Shown in pieces: positions 34,808-43,779 of a stretch of 64,000 nt of DNA. Position 1 is the stretch's first letter. Each line of letters opens with the position of its first letter. Both the position numbers and the translations under genes were made by a program. Origin of the DNA: Harmothoe impar (lineage: Eukaryota > Annelida > Polychaeta > Phyllodocida > Polynoidae); the NCBI GenBank assembly GCA_947462335.1, contig OX381721.1, positions 39,334,488 to 39,398,487 of the forward strand. The letters run 5' to 3'. The notes beneath the pieces were generated by a model. The model was not told the origin of the DNA, did not search any database, and saw only the letters and a list, made by a program, of their open reading frames with translations.

Positions 34808-37800
34808 ATGAACCAAGGCCGCGCAGAGGCAGAAGGGTCTGTACAACCTGTAAGCGTCTGGCAAGGCGGGGCTGGCAAGGACGAACGGAATCCGGAGGAT
34901 TCTGTAGTCGCTGGCTTAGAGGAGTCTTGGTTAGAATCAATTGCCCAGAGCAGTGTGATTCAAGACTCCCCGAGCGACCCATGTTGGGATTATCTCCTGA
35001 CAAAAGGGGTTGCTATGGATGGAGGGGGAAGCCCGATGCTGACCTCTGAGTGTGTCCCTTTACGGGGACAGCGTTGGTACCTGAGTCTGGTTATTTCCGG
35101 GACGCGTGGTGAATTTTTGGTCGACACGGGTGCATCTCACACCTTGGTCGATCGTGGATTCATGGCCCGTCTTTGCAACCAGCCCGAAGCTCCGCTACTG
35201 GGAGTAAAGGCTCGGACTGCTACGGGAGATAGTATGCAGACTTATGGCAGAACTGTAAAACCTATGTTGGTTGATGGCAAGACATACTGGATATGTCCAA
35301 CCATCACCGACATCACTGATGATGGCATACTGGGGATGGACTTTGCTGCTCTTTACGGGGTAACAATGAACACCGCAACGGGCCGACTTCAGATTAAACA
35401 TCCTTATAAACAATCTGTACAGTGCGTTTTAAGGAATGGTTCTTCTGTGGCGTCAGTGGCACAAGACACAAAGTTGGCAGCAGGACATGTATCTGATGTC
35501 CTAGTCAGCTGCGTGGGAGTGCAGGCCAAACGGCCGGGAATGTTTGAACCAGAAGATCAAAAGCTCTCTGAGTTAGGTCTTGCTGGCTATCATACTTACC
35601 TGGCCAACGCTCGTTGGGGGGTGATACCGATTTGTAACTCGAGTAGTAGAGAAATCACTCTACGAAAGGGGACGCCTATTGGTAACACCACGCGAGCATA
35701 TGGGGTAGACTCACTAACTACGGACTTTGTGGAAGTAGGTGTGGTGGCGGGAGACTCTTCCCACGAAGAGGCTCTAGCTAAATCCAACCTACCGAAACAT
35801 TTAAGGTCCCTGTTGTGTGAGTCACACCTCACAACCCTAGAGAGCGAAATGGTGGCAAATGAGCTGTCGGAGTTATCTGACGCCTTTGCGCAACCAGGAG
35901 ATCCTCTAGGGCGTACCAATACGGTACAACACCGGGTTGACACTGGGGACGCGCTTCCCAGTAGAATCCCCTACCGTCGGTTACCCATGGCTAAAAAAAG
36001 TGCTATGGAGGCTGAGGTAGAAAAGATGTTGGATGAAGATGTGATTCAACCTAGTGAGAGTCCATGGTCAAGTCCTGTGGTGATGGTCACCAAGAAGGAT
36101 GGTTCCTGTCGATTTTGCATCGACTATAGGAAGTTGAACGGACTCACTAGGAAGAATGCATATCCTCTACCTCGGATAGATGAATGTGTGGAATCTCTGG
36201 GTGGGGCGAAATGGTTCTGTACACTAGATTTACAATCTGGTTATTGGCAGATCGGCATGGACCCCCGGGACCGAGAAAAAACCGCATTTTCTACCCATAT
36301 GGGACTATTTGAGTTCAACGTCATGCCATTCGGGCTATGCAATGCCCCGGCAACCTTCGAGGCAATGATGGAAACCATGTTACGGGGTTTACTTTGGAAA
36401 AAGTGCCTAGTATACTTGGACGACATCATCGTCTTCGGTGGTTCTGTGGAGGAAACTCTACAGAACCTCCAAGCTGTGCTGAAACGCATATTATCATATG
36501 GTCTGAAATTGAAACCTTCAAAGTGCAAGCTTTTTAGGAAGTCAGTTGAATACCTAGGTAGAATTGTTTCTGAACATGGCATCATGGCTGATCCTCATAA
36601 GATCGAAGTGGTACAGAACTGGCCTCGTCCGATGGACACGAAGGAGATACGCTCTTTCATCGGGTTTTGTTCATACTACAGAGATTTTATACCTGGATTC
36701 TCGAGAGTCGCAGCTCCCTTACAAGAGCTGATGATTGGAGAGAAGAAGGCTAAGGCTAAAATAGTCTGGTCTCCAGCCGCAGAACAGTCTTTCAGTGAGT
36801 TAAAGAGACTCTTCTTAGAAACACCTGTTTTGCACTACCCTGCACCTGTTGGTAAGTTCATCTTGGACACTGATGCTTCTAATACAAGTATTGGTGCTGC
36901 CTTGTCGCAGATCCAGGATGGGCGAGAAGTGCCGCTGGCATTTTCGTCCAACAGTTTAAGCAAAACACAACGTAACTACTGCACAACCAAGCGTGAACTC
37001 TTGGCAGTGGTGGTTTACACAAAAAAGTACAGACATTTCCTATATGGTGGGAATTATCTCGTACGGACGGATCATTCATCTCTGCAGTGGCTCCTTAACT
37101 TCAAGGACGCTGAGGGGATGATGGGTAGATGGTTGAACCACCTCTCTGAGTTTGGCATGACGAATGAGCATATCATACACAGGAGTGGAGTAGATCATGT
37201 GAATGCGGACAGCTTGTCCCGCTATCCTATCCGGAACTGTCACCGTGTAGACTGCCGAGACTGTGGGTCTCACAATGCAGTGATTGCGTCTGTGGGTGCG
37301 AAAGTTCCTAACTGGACGTTAAATCACTTGAAGGATGAGCAGCTTGCAGATCCAGCTATTTCGAGGGTGTACTCCTTGAAGTTGTTGGGCCTGTCCAAGC
37401 CTGTTCGCCCCGCACTTTCGCTGGAATGTAAAGAAGTTAGACAACTGTTAGCTCAGTGGGATAATCTTTTTATACGGAACAGTGTATTGTGCCGCTGGAG
37501 GGTGCAACCTGGCAGGAAGAGAACAGCTCAGTCTGTAGTGCCTTTGTCACTCAGACTACAGTTGCTCAATTACTGTCATGGCCACCGAACTTCAGCACAC
37601 TTTGGCAGACAACGGACTGAGGCAAAGATTAAGAGTAGATATTACTGGCCTGGTATGACTTTGGACATACGGCGTTGGGTGAGACAATGTCCCCAATGCT
37701 GTTTATCAAAGCCTGGACCTGGTATTGGTAAACTACCTCTAAGTCAAGAGCTATTCGGTGTTCGATTTGCCCGGATCGCTGTTGATATCATTAGTGGTTT

Positions 37801-38947
37801 CAACACGACCCCCCGTGGGAATACCTGTATGATGGTGGTACAGGACTACTATACCAAGTATGTCCAAGTATATCCGTTGGTAAATCATACAGCTGTTACC
37901 TGCGCAGAAGCACTTTTCGAGAATTGGATCCTCACGTGGGGAGGTCCTTTAATGCTTCACTCCGACCAGGGTCGTGAGTTTGAATCTCGACTGTGGGCAG
38001 AACTGTGTAGTAAAATACACATCTGCAAGACGCATACGAACCCCTACCGACCTCAATCGGATGGTATGGTGGAACGTTTCAATCGGACGTTGATCCAATG
38101 TCTCACGACAATGGTTAATGAGCACCGGGATGATTGGGATGAGCACGCTCGCTATATCTCCCATGCTTACAATGCTACCGAACATGCGTCGACGGGCTGT
38201 ACGCCTAATATGCTCGTAATGGGTGAAGACATAGTCATGCCTAGTGACATGGTCTATGGAGTGCAGGGACACCAGCTCGAGCAACCCTGCACAGTGATGT
38301 TTGTTGAGTCACTTCGACAATCATTACGCGAGTCCTATGGAGTAGTAAGGGACAACTTGGAAAAATCTGCTAGTTTGCAGAAGGTGGGCTATGACACGGG
38401 CCTTAAACTCCGCCAATTCAAGGTGGGGGATAAGGTCGCGAGATTTAGCACACCAAATTCCAAAGTCAAGACCCTGTACTCCTGGGATGGTCCGCATACG
38501 GTTACTATGGTGGTTAGTGAAACTACTGTAGTAATACGGTTGCAAAAAGGGACTCTCACTAAATCACATGTGGCTAGACTCCGACCTTGGTATGGAGTTC
38601 CATATATAGATGACGGTGAAGATTCCCTCGGTGCTGGTCGAGTACCAGCACCAACCGACCCTGCGCTACCGAAGATACCGAAGGCAGGACCAACGGTCAT
38701 ACCGTCGGTACCGACGGTAGCGCGCCGAAGGGGTCGTCCTAGGAAATTACCGATTGAACCACAGTCGTGTGTTACCAAGCCCAAGCGCGGTAGGCCTCGT
38801 AAAAAAGGGTCAGCTGTGCGTAAAGGACTAACCGTAGGCACCGGTAAACAAAGCAAGGTGATACCTCCGGTGTCACCATTGCTGGACATACCGGTACAAG
38901 GTCTACGGAGGAGCACACGTGTCAGAGAGCGAGATAAAATTGTGTAA
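34808..38947 (+). CDS. pol: Pol polyprotein: protease, RT, RNase H, integrase (1379 aa)
   Basis: Replication and integration enzymes. An aspartic protease has LVDTGASHTLVD with Asp106. The reverse transcriptase has YLDD at 536-539. RNase H begins near DTDAS. The integrase has an HHCC zinc module (H-x-H...CPQC) and a D,D-35-E-type core with HSDQGREFE near residue 1050 and an NPYRPQSDGMVERFNRT block. The C-terminal ~120 residues carry two AT-hook-like RGRPRK motifs (near 1308 and 1330) and no visible chromodomain. The frame is open upstream to 34700 and overlaps gag in the -1 frame. Expression could use -1 frameshifting or internal initiation at the ATG at 34808. No internal stop or frameshift is seen. 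Confidence 0.95.
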   Translation: MNQGRAEAEGSVQPVSVWQGGAGKDERNPEDSVVAGLEESWLESIAQSSVIQDSPSDPCWDYLLTKGVAMDGGGSPMLTSECVPLRGQRWYLSLVISGTRGEFLVDTGASHTLVDRGFMARLCNQPEAPLLGVKARTATGDSMQTYGRTVKPMLVDGKTYWICPTITDITDDGILGMDFAALYGVTMNTATGRLQIKHPYKQSVQCVLRNGSSVASVAQDTKLAAGHVSDVLVSCVGVQAKRPGMFEPEDQKLSELGLAGYHTYLANARWGVIPICNSSSREITLRKGTPIGNTTRAYGVDSLTTDFVEVGVVAGDSSHEEALAKSNLPKHLRSLLCESHLTTLESEMVANELSELSDAFAQPGDPLGRTNTVQHRVDTGDALPSRIPYRRLPMAKKSAMEAEVEKMLDEDVIQPSESPWSSPVVMVTKKDGSCRFCIDYRKLNGLTRKNAYPLPRIDECVESLGGAKWFCTLDLQSGYWQIGMDPRDREKTAFSTHMGLFEFNVMPFGLCNAPATFEAMMETMLRGLLWKKCLVYLDDIIVFGGSVEETLQNLQAVLKRILSYGLKLKPSKCKLFRKSVEYLGRIVSEHGIMADPHKIEVVQNWPRPMDTKEIRSFIGFCSYYRDFIPGFSRVAAPLQELMIGEKKAKAKIVWSPAAEQSFSELKRLFLETPVLHYPAPVGKFILDTDASNTSIGAALSQIQDGREVPLAFSSNSLSKTQRNYCTTKRELLAVVVYTKKYRHFLYGGNYLVRTDHSSLQWLLNFKDAEGMMGRWLNHLSEFGMTNEHIIHRSGVDHVNADSLSRYPIRNCHRVDCRDCGSHNAVIASVGAKVPNWTLNHLKDEQLADPAISRVYSLKLLGLSKPVRPALSLECKEVRQLLAQWDNLFIRNSVLCRWRVQPGRKRTAQSVVPLSLRLQLLNYCHGHRTSAHFGRQRTEAKIKSRYYWPGMTLDIRRWVRQCPQCCLSKPGPGIGKLPLSQELFGVRFARIAVDIISGFNTTPRGNTCMMVVQDYYTKYVQVYPLVNHTAVTCAEALFENWILTWGGPLMLHSDQGREFESRLWAELCSKIHICKTHTNPYRPQSDGMVERFNRTLIQCLTTMVNEHRDDWDEHARYISHAYNATEHASTGCTPNMLVMGEDIVMPSDMVYGVQGHQLEQPCTVMFVESLRQSLRESYGVVRDNLEKSASLQKVGYDTGLKLRQFKVGDKVARFSTPNSKVKTLYSWDGPHTVTMVVSETTVVIRLQKGTLTKSHVARLRPWYGVPYIDDGEDSLGAGRVPAPTDPALPKIPKAGPTVIPSVPTVARRRGRPRKLPIEPQSCVTKPKRGRPRKKGSAVRKGLTVGTGKQSKVIPPVSPLLDIPVQGLRRSTRVRERDKIV

Positions 38948-39628
38948 ACATTTTTTTCTTACCTTGTTGACGACATTTAGCTGCTGGCTTGATTAAATTT
39001 CCCTGGACAGTTCCGTACTGGGCCGGTGGTCATTGGCCCGGTACTCGATCACCAAAACACAACGAGAAGAGACGGGTTATCCGGTGTGGTTATCCGTTGG
39101 AGGTAGAAAAGCACGTGTTCAGGGCGGGTGGCTGGCTTTGCCGATTAGTTCTAAGTATGGGACTAGTTTTGACCACATATTGCTTAGCAACATGCTGCTG
39201 TGTATATCCTCTAATGCCGGTATATCATTCCCGGGTTATCCGGTGGCTCCGCCACGAAAATTGTAAACAACAGTGAGAGTTCCCACGGTCGGATATGCCA
39301 GACGTGGGAAGGGCGCTGCCCGCGTCACCTGATCGATTTCTCCCGCCAAATGAGCCGTGAGAAATTGGGTCACCTCGGCGCGTCTTCGGGGCGCGACCCC
39401 TGATTGGCTGAGAAGCCGGTCAAGGGGCGGGGTCACGGGGGACGGGTGGGGTATATAAGCCCCACAGGCGGCCAGGCTTCTTCAGATCAACACGTTTGCC
39501 CGTAGGGTAGCGTGTTGGTCAGTGGTGCCTAGGTCTGCCCGGCAGTACCTACACTATTGTTTACTAGCTGTGCTACTAAATGCTCGGGTGAGTGAACCGT
39601 GAGGTTCACCTACGCCTGAGCTAACAGT
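38948..39628 (+). promoter_or_regulatory. Inter-ORF region with an internal Pol II-like promoter for ORF3
   Basis: The GC content rises sharply from about 39270. In order it holds an E2F-like TCCCGCCAAA (39341-39350), an inverted CCAAT box ATTGGCT (39403-39409), a GC box GGGGCGGGG (39424-39432), a TATA box TATATAAG (39452-39459) and an initiator-like TCAGAT (39482-39487). The spacing of TATA to initiator is about 30 bp. A 145-nt leader then reaches the ORF3 ATG. This is a textbook core promoter arrangement placed exactly before the third gene. Function is inferred from sequence only. Confidence 0.65.
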
Positions 39629-42040
39629 ATGGCAGCCCGTGTAGATGGCAAATGCACGGCCCCGGAGAAGGCTGAGGCCTCCGATGGGGAAGACCGAGTT
39701 CTCGAGTCTGACACGGAAATGGACACTACCGGTGCTCCAACCGTCGGTCAAGGCTCGGCTTCGGTACCAACTGAACCTAACCCTGAGGGGTCGGGTGATG
39801 TTGTTCCGAAGACAGAACCTGGTCTGGGTGGTAGTAATACCAACCAGGAGGAGAACCCTGCAGGGGGATCTTCTCCGAAACCCGCCGGTGTATTGGCACA
39901 AGAACCGACGGTCCCTGATGGTGATTCATCAGACGGGTCCACGGTTCGTGCTAAGACCAAACGGAAGCGGAAGCGTAAGAGGAGGATTGCATCTTCCCCT
40001 GAGACTCCTGCTACCGAAGAGGTCGCACCGACTGAGGCAGATAGACTCAAAGCTGTTGCTGATAGACTGGCCAAGGCGGAAGCCGAGGGATGGTCTGTCG
40101 CAGAGAGCAGAGCCAATCGACGCCTCCGCGCCAAGGCAGCGCATGTCCGTCTAAACCTGTGTCTCCGTGATGATGACCGGGAGAACCTGAGCCTTTCTGA
40201 TTTAATTCAGGAAAATGGCAAAATGGCTCTTCCTGCACCTCACACGACCGATGGTTCAGACGACGAAGACTGGTTGACAGGTGATTCCCATCCCATTGAC
40301 TGGTACCTCGTGTACCTCAGGGCAGTGTTAGACGGGAATAAACCTAACATCCATAGGTCATGCCGCCCCAAGCTGAAATATGCTTGGAAGAACTACGTGC
40401 CAGGGGATCCCTGCCCGTACGTTCGCTGTCAGCGCCTGAAAGGGACTGCGACAGCAGCAAAACGGTGGCCAAACCTGTTCAAGTTTGCCCGTCATTTGGT
40501 AGAGAAGCACATGAATGTGCGTCCCTACTTGTACTGTGTGAGTGGGAGTACGAGTACTTCCTGCCCTGAGTACAGTGACGGGGAACTATTCCGTAGCCAA
40601 CGGAGATCTGGTTTGGTAAGGCATCTTTGCGACAATAAGGGCGTGCACAAGCGCACTATTAGTCGTGGAGTTGAGGCTGCACTGAAGGTTTGGGGGTGCC
40701 ACAAACGTGTAGGAAATCTACAGTTTAAGTGGCGAACCAACAAACTTAAACAGTGGAACTACCTCACGGAGGCTGACTGGGAGAGGTTGTGTAAGGGCGC
40801 CAAGTGCGAACAAACCGACCTCGGACCAGCTACAGAAGCTCCGATGCCCACTGTAAAGAAGGATACCCCTCCTAAGAAGAAAAATCTAAAAAGGGGCCGC
40901 CAGTCATCCAAAGATGATACCAAAGGTGGACGTGACCGTTCCCGCAGTGAACCTGCGAAGAAACGTGTCGCCACCGCCACGGTAACATCTGAGGTCGACC
41001 GTAGCCAAACCGTCGGTACCGTCACGGTATCTTCGGTTGCATTGCCCCCGGTTGCTGATCAACTGCCCAGGCAGGAGAGACAGAGACTGGGTAATGCACT
41101 GGCTATTGTTCAGAACTCTTTGGGTGACGAGCAGGCGGGACAAGTCGCTGCTGACTATGTCAAGCAGTACAAGTGGAGTCAGAAGCAAAAGAAAGCTTCA
41201 GCCCCACAGGAGAGTGTCTCACCTGTCAGTGACGCTGAACAGGTAGAGGTACAACAGCCGGATGGGGCGTCAGCCCAGCCGACTGCTCCAACCCAGCACG
41301 GAGCAATCTCTAACCCCGTAAGGGATGACGAGGTGACTCCAGTACCTGAGCACAGGGCTGTTGACGAAGGGCTAGCAGGGTTACCTGTGTTGCCTGGAGA
41401 TGGTCCTGCTTTTGACACTGGATTCTCTGACACTCTAGTCCCCGGATTTGAGTGCTACAGAGCTAAGATGGCTGAAAACGCAAGTAAGCTACTCCAGTTT
41501 CAGGTTTCTTTCTTGTAGAAGTCCTACTTTGAGCAGTACAAGTTGCTCAGAGAACAGGCTATCCGGGAAGGGAAAGCTTGGGTTGCTGAACGCACCAGAG
41601 TCCTTGCCGAGCGTGAGGCGAGTCTGGAGCAAGATCATGCCTTCTGGAGGGCTACGATCGACCAGCTCGAATCAAGGTTGACAACTTGTGACGCCAAGTT
41701 CTTCCGGCAGTTCGGGCTAAAGCTGACAGAGTGGGAGAGAACTGGTTTTCCAGATCTCCAGTCCAGGTTGGGGCTTGCCGCAAGGCCTGCTCCTCCTGTG
41801 ACCCCGGTACTGTCAGTACACCCACCTAGGTATGAGATGCCATTTTCTTTCATGGCACAATCTACCCGGGTGGTCAGTGGCGGGGAGCCTACTGCGGCGC
41901 CGAGTACCCTCTCGGTAGCCCCAGGTGGAGCCCTTCCTCTCCAGGTGGAGGCTGCTGTGGTTTACACCACGGAGGCCCCTCCTGGGGGAAGTCCTGATGG
42001 GGAAGGAAAGCCATCCGGCGGTGTCCCTATGGACACCTAA
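39629..42040 (+). CDS. ORF3, zinc-finger-like accessory protein of the retrotransposon (in-frame TAG)
   Basis: 629 codons run to a TAG at 41516-41518. The same frame then continues open to 42040 for 173 more codons. Visible features: an acidic, Ser/Thr/Pro-rich N-terminus; a basic nuclear-localisation-like run KRKRKRKRR near 112-120; a C2H2-like block with Cys262, Cys267, His289 and His294 (C-x4-C-x21-H-x4-H); a second Cys/His cluster after it; a Lys/Arg-rich middle; and, beyond the TAG, a coiled-coil-like charged segment. No signal peptide, membrane segment or cleavage site is seen, so it is not Env-like. The decayed frame at 6208-8628 is a relative that spans the region on both sides of the TAG. 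A nuclear, nucleic-acid-binding role is a guess. I know of no named family for it. Confidence 0.75.
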
Positions 42041-42958
42041 GGTTGGTCCCCCGTCAGGCCCTCTGGGGTGCACTGTTCCGCCCCTCGGAGGTAAAACTAA
42101 ACCATCGACGCAGCTACACGCCCCTGGACAACCGAAAGCAGACCGACGGTGCTGTCGTGACTTAACTGAGTCTCTACTGCCACCACACTGGAAGCAGCCT
42201 GATGTCTTCAACCGTGGTTTACTACTAAGCCACAACCGTCGGTGCTCTACTACTGTCCAGGGCTCCTGATCCTGTGGTCACATTCTACTATTGTGACCTA
42301 TGAACTATTATATGGATCATCCTCCTGTGATAATTATTTATAGGGAGGCACGGACCTACCTTTTTATATTTATATTTCACAAGAGATGGAAGTACTATAC
42401 CGGTACTGGACTCTATCCATCTCTACCACCATAAACTGCTAGGTACTGGAGTACCGCCCCTAATAAGGATGACGATCAATCCCACCTTATTTAGGATACG
42501 CTAATATGGATTTTTATATATAAACTTTTCTACGCCAAAGGAAGTGGGAACTGCTATAGTTCCAATTATAAAACTTTTCTACGCCAAAGGAAGTGAGAGC
42601 TATTATAGTTCTATTATTTATATATAAGGACACTAACTCCACACGGATTCGCACCATTGCTGAATGAAGTAGGTGATGTGTTGAGTTTCCAAGGTGGTTA
42701 TTTGGTGCCTTTACTATTAACTGATACTAGTCTAGGACTATCAGTTGGACAGTTTTTATATCATGTGCCTACGGGACTATGGTTTTACAAAGACTATATT
42801 GTTGATATAAACTGTTATGTGCATGTTAACTTGTATGTTCATGTATGTATGCCTGTTGTTACTATGAGTAGAAATGTTACTTGTTGATAAATAGATATAC
42901 GTGGTATATAATGTATCCAAGAGGTATTATTATTATAAAACCAACCCTTCCTACATTC
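42041..42958 (+). other. 3' non-coding region of the retrotransposon
   Basis: It contains two copies of ACCGACGGT/ACCGTCGGT (42142, 42235) and a 49-bp direct repeat starting AAACTTTTCTACGCCAAAGG (42522-42562 and 42571-42610). A 76-codon open frame at 42657-42887 shows no domain. Confidence 0.6.
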
Positions 42959-42971
42959 TAAAGGGGGGTAG
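42959..42971 (+). other. Polypurine tract
   Basis: AAAGGGGGG followed by TAG abuts the 3' LTR and is the expected plus-strand primer. Confidence 0.85.
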
Positions 42972-43518
42972 TGTAACGGGTTGACTATAAAGTCTAACTG
43001 TTATTGTTGTATATCTATTGTATGTTGTATGATGTAAGACAACACGGTTCTATTGTGTTTAATAACTGTTTTATTCATCTAACTAGTGTCGTCGGTTCGT
43101 TACATATACCGATTCCTCTAGTTCGGTTATCTATACGGTAGTGTACCGGTACCACCTTCGGTTACCGTCGGTAGTTGTTACATAATCATTTTTACATAAC
43201 TAAACCTAACAGGTGGCGCTGCTAGTACGGTCACGTGGCTACGCAGCGCTGTATATAAGACGGCTGCTTCCCCATTGGAAGTCAGTCAGGTTTGGGACTG
43301 TCGTGACATGACCACCCTGTGCTCACGGGCTTAACTCTATGCTATAGGGTTGCCCACTGTATTATATATCTGTTCTGATCTTGTATATCCGCTGGTTATA
43401 CTTGTACTATAATACCCAAGAGTTACCTTTACAATAAAGTCGCCGTATATTAAAGTCTAATTTACCTTGTCTGGTTTTTGTACTCAAGTGTCACATACGT
43501 AGTAAGAGACCAACTACA
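42972..43518 (+). repeat. 3' LTR (547 bp)
   Basis: Identical to the 5' LTR over its full length when compared line by line. Its promoter points toward the GPCR gene that starts 261 bp downstream. Confidence 0.97.
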
Positions 43519-43779
43519 ATATCGTTTTATTTATATCAATTCTAACCATCTTAATTAGCTCTACAGCATTTCTTAGATCATTTCTTAGTTTACAAGTCAT
43601 TGATTAAAATGATACAGAATTTTCTAGGGGTATTGGGGACATAATTGTATTCCGTTATATAGATATGTATGTATGCAAAATCAGTTTAATCACAGACTGT
43701 GAATGTGTTTTTGTATTTACAGCATTTTTGTCAGAGAGATTTGTGTAATATAGGTACTTTGCAGCCAGCTTCCTAAAAG

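Larger units (their letters stand above)
31962..43518 (+). mobile_element. Complete Ty3/gypsy LTR retrotransposon with a third gene
   Basis: The element is 11,557 bp long with two 547-bp LTRs identical by eye. Order: 5' LTR, primer-binding site, gag, pol (protease, reverse transcriptase, RNase H, integrase), a GC-rich internal promoter region, ORF3, a repeat-bearing 3' non-coding region, a purine tract and the 3' LTR. Integrase after RNase H places it in Ty3/gypsy (Metaviridae). Flanks are GATAG on the left and ATATC on the right, with no clean target-site duplication. gag and pol are open, so the copy looks recent and possibly mobile. Confidence 0.95.

Noticed and set aside
38989..39276. 95-codon frame between pol and ORF3
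   Set aside because: No start context or motif; it overlaps the promoter-like region and another frame of similar length.
39748..40134. 128-codon minus-strand frame opposite ORF3, and similar antisense frames in gag and pol
   Set aside because: GC-rich coding DNA produces long antisense frames; no motifs are present.
41506..41518. A 15-nt intron GTTTCTTTCTTGTAG explaining the ORF3 stop
   Set aside because: Far too short for animal spliceosomes, although its removal would keep the frame; kept only as part of the splice-acceptor idea.
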